DNA of 64,000 bases from NCBI GenBank assembly GCA_964392325.1, contig CAYMPJ010000015.1, positions 21,936 through 85,935 on the forward strand, in the 5' to 3' direction. Below, one piece after another: positions 51,923 to 59,845 of the stretch (position 1 is its first letter; every line of letters starts with the position of its first letter). The position numbers were made by a program, and so were the translations under genes. The DNA comes from CALLPQ01 sp964392325. Lineage in GTDB: Bacteria; Pseudomonadota; Alphaproteobacteria; Caulobacterales; Parvularculaceae. The notes beneath the pieces are model-generated. The model ran no database searches. It saw nothing but the letters and a program-made list of their open reading frames with translations, and was not told the DNA's origin.

Positions 51923-51946
51923 GTCATTCCCGCGTAAGCGGGAATC
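51923..51946. repeat. Dispersed palindromic repeat, half copy 4
   Basis: GTCATTCCCGCGTAAGCGGGAATCC in a single half. Just upstream (51860-51922) the DNA is made of degenerate copies of CCCCCTGTCAT and GTTATTCCCGC, which look like decayed halves. Confidence 0.8.
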
Positions 51947-52048
51947 CTGAAATTCAAAACTTGTCGAAACAGGTCCTTGAATCTCTTGTTTGTGGGCCCG
52001 GTTGATTGTATGTGCTGGGTGTAAGTTCGAAGAACCGGATGAAAAATT

Positions 52049-52723
52049 ATGGATTTCCAGATTGCCCGCAAAACCATGGTCGATAGCCAGGTGCGTCCAA
52101 ATGATGTGATGGACATTCCGTTACAATTGGCGATGGAAGAAATCCCCCGTGAGATTTTCTTGCCCGGCACCTATCGTGAGCTGGCTTATGCCGAACAGGA
52201 ACATGTTTACGGCAATGAGGGTCATCAGCGGGTTATGTTAAAACCGCGCGATTTTGCTAAGCTTTTGGCCCACGCAACGCCGCGTTCCGGCGAGCTGGTG
52301 CTCGATATCGGGTGCGGAACAGGATATTCCACGGCCATTCTGTCGCGCTTGTGCGAAATGGTGGTTGCGGTTGAGGCCGATGAGGCCTTGCACACCAATG
52401 TTGCGGATAATATGTCAAATTTGAAAATCGATAATTTTGCGGTTGTTCAGGCGGACCTTGATAAAGGCATCGTTGAACAAGGGCCCTATGATTTGATTTT
52501 TATCGGGGCGGGAATTGCGCGCAAACCGGATGTCTTACTCAACCAGCTAAAAGATGGTGGGCGTCTGGCCGCGATTTGGCGCGGTGATTTGGCCAATGGG
52601 GGCTCCCGGCGCGGGGTTCTTTATAAACGACAGGGTGATGTTTTCTCGCGTATCGACCTATTCGAAGCGGGTAGCGGTGCCCTGTTGGAGCCTTTTGCCG
52701 CTAAGCCAGAATTTCGCTTTTGA
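52049..52723 (+). CDS. Protein-L-isoaspartate O-methyltransferase family protein
   Basis: 224 residues; MVDSQVRPNDVMD opens the family, PREIFLPGTYRELAYAEQE and QRVMLKPRDFAKLL follow. The SAM site is LVLDIGCGTGYSTAILSRL, then VVAVEADEALH. It belongs to the alphaproteobacterial Pcm-like group usually found upstream of tolC. Whether it repairs isoaspartate is unproven, since the Pcm substrate loop is altered. The tolC that normally follows is absent; a type I secretion operon lies downstream instead. Confidence 0.85.
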   Translation: MDFQIARKTMVDSQVRPNDVMDIPLQLAMEEIPREIFLPGTYRELAYAEQEHVYGNEGHQRVMLKPRDFAKLLAHATPRSGELVLDIGCGTGYSTAILSRLCEMVVAVEADEALHTNVADNMSNLKIDNFAVVQADLDKGIVEQGPYDLIFIGAGIARKPDVLLNQLKDGGRLAAIWRGDLANGGSRRGVLYKRQGDVFSRIDLFEAGSGALLEPFAAKPEFRF

Positions 52724-52879
52724 GCTGTAAATTCATCCTGTCCGGGTTTTAAATTTTCAAGTGATCCCGGCCCGATCAGGGTAAAGGCGATTGCAGATCA
52801 TAGAGACGACGGGGAGTCTGCGACCATTCCGCATAATGGGTTTCAGCCGTTAATTGCCCTGAACACTCAATTTTGATTA

Positions 52880-52908
52880 ACCATATAGAGGAAATGCCTC
52901 TATATGGT
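52880..52908. repeat. Perfect 12-bp inverted repeat upstream of the type I secretion operon
   Basis: ACCATATAGAGG-AAATG-CCTCTATATGGT is a perfect palindromic arm pair with a five-base loop. It lies about 200 bp upstream of the ABC transporter gene in a 387-base gap. No T run follows, so an operator or structured leader is likelier than a terminator. The rest of the gap (52724-53110) shows no gene. Confidence 0.8.
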
Positions 52909-53110
52909 CGGACAAGTAACTAATATTATAGGCCAATTTTTAAGAGTAATGGCGACTATTGAACGGGATTGCCGATTTTAGGGGTTAAGAGCTTACAAAT
53001 GTTTCGCGAACATAATAATGCGCGTTTTACGCGTAAAGATTGTATTTATAGTGTGCTTTATCTATCCTCTCTAGTTGAGTTAACGATGAGACCCAAGGTG
53101 GATTTTTTCC

Positions 53111-54892
53111 ATGGCTAAACAGACATCCTCAGCCCAAAGGGGCACACCGCGCCACAGTGAGGCGCTTGAAAACGCGCGATTTGTGGCGAAGAAGCATTTG
53201 TGGCGGGCCGCATTTCTAAGCTTTTTTGTTAATTTGCTGATGCTTACCGGCCCCATTTACATGCTGCAAATCTATGACCGCGTCATTGCAGGGCGCTCAT
53301 ACGAGACTTTGCTGGTGTTTTCAGGCCTTGCTCTGGTGATGTTTATCGCCATGGGGGCGCTGGATTTTGCGCGGGGGGCCTTGTTATCAAGGTCTGCTGA
53401 AGTCTTTGAGAGTGAGTTGAAAAAAACCACTTATGATTTCACCATGGATGCAGCCAGCGCAGGGCTTGCGATTGGTGATCAACCGATGAAAGATTTGCGT
53501 CAGGTGCGATCCTTTATGGCCAGTCCTGCTCTGACGGCTGTTTTTGATGCCCCGTGGACACCCTTTTTTCTGTTCGTGGTTTTCTCCATGCACTGGGCGC
53601 TTGGCATGGTTGGCCTTGTCGGTCTGATTGTATTGCTGATCATGGCGTTGCTGAATGAGCGCATGTCTCGTAATGCGAACACAAAAGCCAGCAGCAAATC
53701 CATGGAAGCCGATAAGATGGTGACCTCGACATTGCGTAATGTCGCGGCAACTGATGCGATGGGTATGCGAGGGCCCTTGCAGCGTAATTGGAGCAAAGTC
53801 TCTGAAGAAGGCTCCGAGTATACCCTTTTAGCCAGCGATACTAATGGCGGCATGACAGCTGGTACGAAAGCAACCCGCATGTTTTTACAATCTGCAATAT
53901 TGGGTACGGGTGCATTTCTCGCGATTGGCGGTATTGTCACCCCCGGTGTGATGATTGCTGCATCGATCATTATTGGCCGGGCCTTGGCCCCAATGGAAAT
54001 TGTTACCGGCCAATGGCGAAATTTTGCCATGAGCGGCGCCGCTTATAAGCGCCTTAAAACCTATTTAGGCGCAGCAAAACTCACTAAAGAGCGAACGGAA
54101 TTGCCGCCGCCAACGGGCATATTGGATGTCAATAAAGCCTTTTGCCAACCGGGCAGCGCCAGAAAGCCTGTTCTCAAAGGGATTAACTTTCATCTCGATA
54201 AAGGCGAAGCCCTTGGTATTATAGGTCCGAGTGCGGCTGGTAAATCTACATTAGCCCGCGTCCTTGTGGGCGTGGAGAATTTGAATTCCGGCGAAGTGTG
54301 TATGGATGGTGCGCGCATATCCCAATGGGATCGCGATTTGCTGGGGCCTTATGTGGGCTATCTTCCGCAGGAAGTAGAATTATTTGGCGGCACGGCGGCG
54401 CAAAATATTGCTCGTTTTTCTGATGATGCAACCTCTGAAAACATAATTGCCGCTGCTGAAATGGCCGGTGCCCATCAGATGATCCTCGGATTTGACGAAG
54501 GCTATGATACGCAAATCGGGGAAGGGGGCTCGCATCTTTCTGCCGGACAGCGCCAGCGCCTCGGCCTCGCGCGCGCAATTTATGGCAATCCGGTTCTGGT
54601 GGTGCTTGATGAACCAAATTCAAATCTGGATGCGGATGGTGACACCGCCCTTGCAAAAGCCGTACAGGGATTAAAAGCTATGGGCACCACGACTATAATT
54701 ATTGCCCATCGTCCGAGCGCCATTGCATTTGTTGATAAACTTCTCTTGCTTGCCGATGGTGAAGTAAAAGCTTTCGGGCCCCGTGATGAAGTGTTGCAAA
54801 AGATTGCCCCCGGCCGGGTCGCATCTTTTGAAGAGGCGGCAAAATCAAAAGACCAGCAGATAAAGAGTGATGATGCAGAACGAAGAGCATAA
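53111..54892 (+). CDS. Type I secretion ABC transporter (PrtD/RsaD-like)
   Basis: 593 residues: two helices near residues 30-90 (FVNLLMLTGPIYMLQIYDRV is typical), two more near 155-185 and two near 260-300. The ATPase domain follows: Walker A GPSAAGKST (about 371-379), the signature LSAGQRQRLGLARAIYG (about 476) and Walker B VLVVLDEP. The H-loop is IIAHRPS. It lacks the peptidase-like N-terminal domain of HlyB. With the next gene it makes the inner-membrane part of a type I exporter for RTX-like proteins. It starts after a good AAGGTGG. Confidence 0.94.
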   Translation: MAKQTSSAQRGTPRHSEALENARFVAKKHLWRAAFLSFFVNLLMLTGPIYMLQIYDRVIAGRSYETLLVFSGLALVMFIAMGALDFARGALLSRSAEVFESELKKTTYDFTMDAASAGLAIGDQPMKDLRQVRSFMASPALTAVFDAPWTPFFLFVVFSMHWALGMVGLVGLIVLLIMALLNERMSRNANTKASSKSMEADKMVTSTLRNVAATDAMGMRGPLQRNWSKVSEEGSEYTLLASDTNGGMTAGTKATRMFLQSAILGTGAFLAIGGIVTPGVMIAASIIIGRALAPMEIVTGQWRNFAMSGAAYKRLKTYLGAAKLTKERTELPPPTGILDVNKAFCQPGSARKPVLKGINFHLDKGEALGIIGPSAAGKSTLARVLVGVENLNSGEVCMDGARISQWDRDLLGPYVGYLPQEVELFGGTAAQNIARFSDDATSENIIAAAEMAGAHQMILGFDEGYDTQIGEGGSHLSAGQRQRLGLARAIYGNPVLVVLDEPNSNLDADGDTALAKAVQGLKAMGTTTIIIAHRPSAIAFVDKLLLLADGEVKAFGPRDEVLQKIAPGRVASFEEAAKSKDQQIKSDDAERRA

Positions 54893-56186
54893 AAAACCAG
54901 CCGATGCGGCTTTCTTCATGAAATTCAGCCTCACTGTGATCGGTGTCGTATTTGGCGGCCTGGTCCTGTGGTCGATTTTTGCCCCCATTCAAGGCGCTGT
55001 AACCGCACCCGGATCAATTGCGGTGGATGGCAATCGTAAAGTTGTCCAGCATCTTGAGGGGGGTGTTATTTCAGATATCTTTGTCCGCGAGGGCCAACGA
55101 GTTGAGGCGGGGGATGTTCTTGTCTCTCTTGACAAGACAATCTCGCAAGCAAGCCTTTCTGTTATTGATAACCAGCTCTCCGGTCTTTATGCGCGCCGTT
55201 CCCGTCTCTTTGCCGAACGTGACGGGTTGGAGGAAATGGCACCGGCGAAAGGTGTTGCTGCGATCATCAATGATCCCTCTTTTAAAGAGTCGCTATCGGG
55301 GCAAGAAAACTTTTTTAAAGCGCGCGCTGAAACAGCACAAACCCGTCTTTCATTGTTAGAGGAAAATATTGTTCAGCAAAATGAGCGTATTTTTGGTCTC
55401 AATGCTCAGATCAGATCAAATGCCTCACAGACAGATATTATCGAAGGAGAATTGGAAGGGGTGCGCGAACTTCTAGTCGATGGCTTTTCAACCCAGATAC
55501 GCCTGAATGAATTGGAGCGACAACGAGAAGCGCTAAGCGGAGATCGTGGTTCGCTATTGGCACAACGCGCTGAAGCGCAAAGCCTGATATCTGGCGCGAA
55601 GTTAGAAATTGAAGGCTTGAAAGAGACGCGCCGTGAGGAAGCAATTGCTGAATTGCGCGAGGTCGAAGGTCTTATCGCGGAACAGGAAGAGCGCCGTATC
55701 GCAGCTGACGACAATCTAGTCCGTACAGAAATTAAAGCACCGATTGGTGGCCGTATTCTCAATTTATCAGTTCACACTTTAGGGGGCGTTGTCGGGCCGG
55801 GGGCACCGATGATGGAAATTGTGCCGGAGGGAACCACCCTTCTTGTGACTGCGCGCATCGACCCCCAAAATGTCGATAAAATTCAAGCGGGACAATCAAC
55901 CCTGGTGCGCTTTTCCGGCTTTGGGTCTCGTCAAACCCCGGAGACCGACGGCACTGTGCGTACGGTATCGGCTGATGCCATTATTGATGAAATTACTGGC
56001 GCTCCTTTTTACATGGTTATGATTGATTTACCCGGTGATAATGAGTTAGATAAGGTCCTTGGTAAGAACATTATTGTACCGGGCATGCCGGTTGAAACTT
56101 TTATTCGTACAGATAAGCGCTCGGCAATCAGTTATATTCTGAAACCTCTAATGGACTCATTTGCTCGTTCGCTACGGGAAGAATAA
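54867..56186 (+). CDS. Type I secretion membrane-fusion protein (HlyD/PrtE-like)
   Basis: 439 residues: a short cytosolic N-terminus, one helix (FSLTVIGVVFGGLVLWSIFAP), a lipoyl half (GAVTAPGSIAVDGNRKVVQHLEGGVISDIFVREGQRVEAGD, quoted in part), long coiled coils (about 90-290) and the second lipoyl half with EIKAPIGGRILNLSVHTLGGVVGPG. The last is the HlyD C-terminus (GMPVETFIRTDKRS). It overlaps the ABC gene by 26 bases. An outer-membrane TolC partner is not encoded nearby. Confidence 0.94.
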   Translation: MMMQNEEHKKPADAAFFMKFSLTVIGVVFGGLVLWSIFAPIQGAVTAPGSIAVDGNRKVVQHLEGGVISDIFVREGQRVEAGDVLVSLDKTISQASLSVIDNQLSGLYARRSRLFAERDGLEEMAPAKGVAAIINDPSFKESLSGQENFFKARAETAQTRLSLLEENIVQQNERIFGLNAQIRSNASQTDIIEGELEGVRELLVDGFSTQIRLNELERQREALSGDRGSLLAQRAEAQSLISGAKLEIEGLKETRREEAIAELREVEGLIAEQEERRIAADDNLVRTEIKAPIGGRILNLSVHTLGGVVGPGAPMMEIVPEGTTLLVTARIDPQNVDKIQAGQSTLVRFSGFGSRQTPETDGTVRTVSADAIIDEITGAPFYMVMIDLPGDNELDKVLGKNIIVPGMPVETFIRTDKRSAISYILKPLMDSFARSLREE

Positions 56187-56191
56187 CCTTT

Positions 56192-57388
56192 ATGCAGATT
56201 TTGTTTCTTCATGACAATTTCCCGGCACAATTTGGATATTTAGGAGAGTTTCTAGCAGCAAATGGCTGGGACGTCTGGTATGGCACGCAGCGCGAAGGCG
56301 CCAGTCACCAGAAAATAAAAGTCTTTAATTATAAACCTCACCGGGAAATCACCAAGGACATCCATCACTATGTCGCCAATTTTGAGCGCGCCGCCATTTC
56401 GGGGCAAGCGGTCGCTCGATCAGCGTTGGCGCTCGCGAAAAAAGGGTTAAAACCCGATATTGTTATGGCCCACTCCGGTTGGGGGCCGGGAATTTATGCA
56501 AAAGATATCTGGCCGAATGCAAAATATGTTGGTTATTTTGAATGGTATTATCGCCGGGATGCTCCTGATACGTTGTTTATAGAAAAAGAAAGCAAAAATC
56601 TCGATCAACAATTGCGAACGCGCTCACGCAACGCCGCCATCATGATGGATCTCGCGCAATGCGACCTGGCTGTTTGTCCTACCAATTTTCAAAAGGAGCA
56701 ATTTCCCGAATGCTTCCATGATAAAATGCGCGTCATGCATGATGGGATCAACACTGATTTATATGCACCCAAGGCCGGAGCAAAATTAAAGCTGCCTAAT
56801 CTTGATCTTTCTCATGTTGATGAGATCATTACCTACGTCGGGCGCGGGATGGAGCCTTATCGGGGCTTTCCTGAATTTATGAGAGCCTTGGAACTGGTGC
56901 AAAAGCAGCGGCCGAATGTGCATGCCGTGATCGTTGGTGAAGACCGGGTCGCCTATGGCAAGCCACTTCCCGAAGGGCAAACTTACAAGAAGAAAATGCT
57001 TGGCGAACTTGAGCTCGATATGTCGCGTACACATTTTACCGGATTACTGCCAAGGCCATCCTATCTGGATGTTTTGCAGGCTTCATCGGTACATGTTTAT
57101 CTGACCGTGCCATTTGTACTATCCTGGTCGATGATGGAATCGATGAGCGCAGGATGTGCGCTTGTTGCTTCCAATACAGACCCCGTTGGTGAAATGCTGA
57201 GCGATGGTATCCACGGCATAACAGTGGATATGAAAGATGCGCAGGCTGTCGCTGACAGGATTATCTATTTGCTCGACCGACCGGAATTACGTCAGACTTT
57301 GGGGGAGGCGGCGAGATTGGCGATGATTAAAGATTATTCACAAAACGACGCATTACCGGCAAAAATGGAAATGTTGCAATCTCTATAG
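56192..57388 (+). CDS. Family 4 glycosyltransferase in the type I secretion operon
   Basis: 398 residues, GT-B fold: MQILFLHDNFPAQFGYLGEFLA, AHSGWGPGIYAKDIWPNAKYVGYFEWYY, ITYVGRGMEPYRGFPEFMRAL, and the donor region LTVPFVLSWSMMESMSAGCALVASN (quoted in parts). It begins five bases after the HlyD-like stop, so it is in the same transcript. That suggests it acts on the secreted protein or on the surface polymer to which it binds. Sugar and acceptor are unknown. Confidence 0.85.
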   Translation: MQILFLHDNFPAQFGYLGEFLAANGWDVWYGTQREGASHQKIKVFNYKPHREITKDIHHYVANFERAAISGQAVARSALALAKKGLKPDIVMAHSGWGPGIYAKDIWPNAKYVGYFEWYYRRDAPDTLFIEKESKNLDQQLRTRSRNAAIMMDLAQCDLAVCPTNFQKEQFPECFHDKMRVMHDGINTDLYAPKAGAKLKLPNLDLSHVDEIITYVGRGMEPYRGFPEFMRALELVQKQRPNVHAVIVGEDRVAYGKPLPEGQTYKKKMLGELELDMSRTHFTGLLPRPSYLDVLQASSVHVYLTVPFVLSWSMMESMSAGCALVASNTDPVGEMLSDGIHGITVDMKDAQAVADRIIYLLDRPELRQTLGEAARLAMIKDYSQNDALPAKMEMLQSL

Positions 57389-57647
57389 ATGGTCCCTAAA
57401 GACAGGTTCTATAGCCATATCCATCTGTAAGATATTGATTTTGCTTGGTGTTTTGTGGTTGAGCAATGCCAAAACCTCATCAGGGATATCGCTTTTGCTT
57501 TTGCAACATATCGCAATAATGCTTTATTTGTATCTGGCCTCGTGTCGGCACAAAGTAACGTTTTAGTGAGTGTATCCGGATAGGTTAATTCGCCTTAGTT
57601 GTTAGTTTAGGCTAAATCGCCTCCATTTGTTAGTATTGTCAGGTTTT

Positions 57648-58733
57648 ATGAGTTACCTCAATGAGATGACTGTTGATCGCGCTGTGTCGCTTTCCGGAAT
57701 TGGTTTGCATTCTGGCAAATCAACAACTGTAACCATCAAACCTATGCAAGGCCGCGAAGAGAGCGCCCCAGAGAATGCACTAGAAAAAGAGAATGCACTA
57801 GAAAATAAGCAAGAAATCATACAAGCGCTCAATCAGGGGATTGTTTTCCGGCGCGTCGATTTAGCGGGAGCGCCGTGCGTCAAAGCCTGCGCTACCAATG
57901 TAATTTCAACAAGATTAGGCACCTGTATCGCGAACGAGGCGGGCCACAGAGTTGCGACTGTCGAACATCTTATGGCAGGCCTTGCTGTTATGGGCATATC
58001 GAATGCAATTATCGATATTGACGGGGAAGAGGTGCCAATTCTTGACGGGAGTGCGGCCCCTTTTGTGGAAGCACTAAAAGAAGCCGGACAGAGAAAACTC
58101 GATCAGGTTCAGGAATTATTTGTCGTCAAGCAGCCACTGGAAGTTCGCGATAGTGGACGTTTCATTCGCATTGAGCCGAGTGACCAGTTTGAACTTGATG
58201 TCGAGATTGATTTTGCTGATCGCGCCATTGGTCGCCAATCGATATTTTTGGCAATGGGCGATCTGGATAGCCGTGAACGGTTGGCTTTTGCCCGCACATT
58301 TTGTCAATTAGAGTCCGTTAAAGCGATGCGTGAAGCGGGGCTATGTAAAGGTGGTAGCCTCGAAAATGCGATCGTGGTGGATGATGGGCGTTTGTTAAAC
58401 GGCGAAGCCTTGCGTGATCCCCAGGAATTTGTGTTGCACAAGGCGCTTGATCTGGTTGGTGACCTTCATCTTTTGGGAAGTCGCATCATTGGCCGTGTCA
58501 CTGCTTTCAAAACCGGACATGATCTTAATAACCGATTCTGCCGTGCATTGCAGGAAATGATAATCGCGGAACGTGGGGATGTTCAACAATCACCCGCTAT
58601 TGGGACAATTCTCGAACCGATGCAGCATTCGCCGTGGCGTGTTAAGAAAACAGCATCCTCGCAAAAACCCTTCGTGGCGGCCAAACCTGCCCAGCCGGAA
58701 AAAACCATTCCAGAATATGAGCGCGCGAGCTAG
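57648..58733 (+). CDS. lpxC: UDP-3-O-acyl-N-acetylglucosamine deacetylase
   Basis: LpxC commits UDP-GlcNAc to lipid A. This 361-residue enzyme has AVSLSGIGLHSGKSTTVTIKP, RVATVEHLMAGLAVMGISNAIIDIDG (zinc His107), VPILDGSAAPFV, and ends with the zinc ligands in LHKALDLVGDLHLLG and TGHDLNNRFC. A polar insertion at residues ~34-62 between the first strand and GIVFRRVDL contains a tandem repeat (see 57771). ATG 57648 is chosen; a TTG at 57627 is the earlier option. In many relatives ftsZ lies just upstream; here it is the type I secretion operon. Confidence 0.95.
   Translation: MSYLNEMTVDRAVSLSGIGLHSGKSTTVTIKPMQGREESAPENALEKENALENKQEIIQALNQGIVFRRVDLAGAPCVKACATNVISTRLGTCIANEAGHRVATVEHLMAGLAVMGISNAIIDIDGEEVPILDGSAAPFVEALKEAGQRKLDQVQELFVVKQPLEVRDSGRFIRIEPSDQFELDVEIDFADRAIGRQSIFLAMGDLDSRERLAFARTFCQLESVKAMREAGLCKGGSLENAIVVDDGRLLNGEALRDPQEFVLHKALDLVGDLHLLGSRIIGRVTAFKTGHDLNNRFCRALQEMIIAERGDVQQSPAIGTILEPMQHSPWRVKKTASSQKPFVAAKPAQPEKTIPEYERAS
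57771..57805 (+). repeat. 18-bp direct repeat within lpxC
   Basis: GAGAATGCACTAGAAAA occurs twice with an 18-base period. It encodes ENALEK and ENALEN within a loop insertion of LpxC. It keeps the reading frame. Confidence 0.85.
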
Positions 58734-58753
58734 TTTATCACTTTACCGGTAAT

Positions 58754-58769
58754 CCCCTCAAAGGGGTTT
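58754..58769 (+). terminator. Weak terminator-like hairpin after lpxC
   Basis: CCCCT-CAA-AGGGG is followed by TTTG, 20 bases after the lpxC stop codon. The short stem and T run make it at most a partial terminator before bamD. Confidence 0.35.
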
Positions 58770-58828
58770 GACCTGTGATGTGGGCTTGTTTAGGGTAGAG
58801 ACAGGGTTACATTATATCGGAATCAACC

Positions 58829-59665
58829 ATGCCTGCTGTACAGTCATTTAATCTCTTTTCCAAAATCGCTCTGGCAACCCTATTGGTGCTGGGCGTATCG
58901 GCCTGTTCTTCTGGGGATAAGCAAGACAAATTTGCCTATGTAGAGCGCCCGGTTGAGCAACTTTATTCCGTTGCTGCTAGTCGTCTAGAGCGAAAGCGCT
59001 ATCCGGAAGCCATTCAGCTTTTTGAAGAAGTAGAGCGCCAGCACCCTTTTACATCATGGGCCCGGCGGGCAATCTTGATGAAATCATTTACCCATTATCA
59101 GCAAAACGACTATGATGATGCCATTGCCGGCCTTGATCAGTTTATTTCGCTGCATCCCGGAAATAAGAATATTCCTTACGCTTACTATTTAAGGGCAATG
59201 TGTTTTTACGAGCGTATTCGCGATGTAGGACGCGATCAGGAATTTACCAATAATGCAGTTAATGCATTAAATGATGTTATGCGCCGCGCGCCAAATACCG
59301 AATATGCAAGAGATGCGCGTTTAAAACTCGATCTCACTCAAGATCACCTTGCTGGTAAAGAGATGTATGTTGGCTTGTTTTATCTCAAACAGTCTAAACA
59401 TATAGCCGCGATCAATCGCTTTAAATATGTCATCAATAATTATCAGACCACAAATCATGTGCCAGAGGCGTTGCATCGTCTTGTCGAATCCTACCTGGAG
59501 CTTGGCATCATTGAAGAAGCCAGATCTACAGCTGCTGTATTGGGGCATAATTATCCCGGTTCGAAATGGTATGAAGACAGTTATAAACTCTTCAAAAAAC
59601 GTGGATTACTGGAAACTGATGACAGCCTTGCTGATAATGGCGATGGGAGCGAGGCGGGCCGGTAA
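58829..59665 (+). CDS. bamD: Outer-membrane assembly lipoprotein BamD
   Basis: A 278-residue lipoprotein (signal LATLLVLGVSAC, Cys26) with five TPR motifs: PVEQLYSVAASRLERKRYPEAIQLFEEVERQHPFTSWARRA (quoted in parts), NDYDDAIAGLDQFISLHPGN, IPYAYYLRAMCFYERIRDVGRDQ, and the later pairs to LGHNYPGSKWYEDSYKLF. BamD is the essential regulatory part of the Bam complex that inserts outer-membrane barrels. It sits in the common lpxC-bamD-recN order. Confidence 0.95.
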   Translation: MPAVQSFNLFSKIALATLLVLGVSACSSGDKQDKFAYVERPVEQLYSVAASRLERKRYPEAIQLFEEVERQHPFTSWARRAILMKSFTHYQQNDYDDAIAGLDQFISLHPGNKNIPYAYYLRAMCFYERIRDVGRDQEFTNNAVNALNDVMRRAPNTEYARDARLKLDLTQDHLAGKEMYVGLFYLKQSKHIAAINRFKYVINNYQTTNHVPEALHRLVESYLELGIIEEARSTAAVLGHNYPGSKWYEDSYKLFKKRGLLETDDSLADNGDGSEAGR

Positions 59666-59845
59666 TTGGGCTCGCTCTTGAATGTTCCTTTCCCGAGCAT
59701 GCCTCTCTTATACCCATTTTCTCAGGATTTAAGAGTTTTACCCGTTAAGACTTTTCTCCTTTAAGAGCGGGTGTGAATCCTGTAAATTACCCCGATAAAA
59801 CCCGGCAATGTTTTAATCAGTGTGATTCGTGGTTTCAGGAATGCG

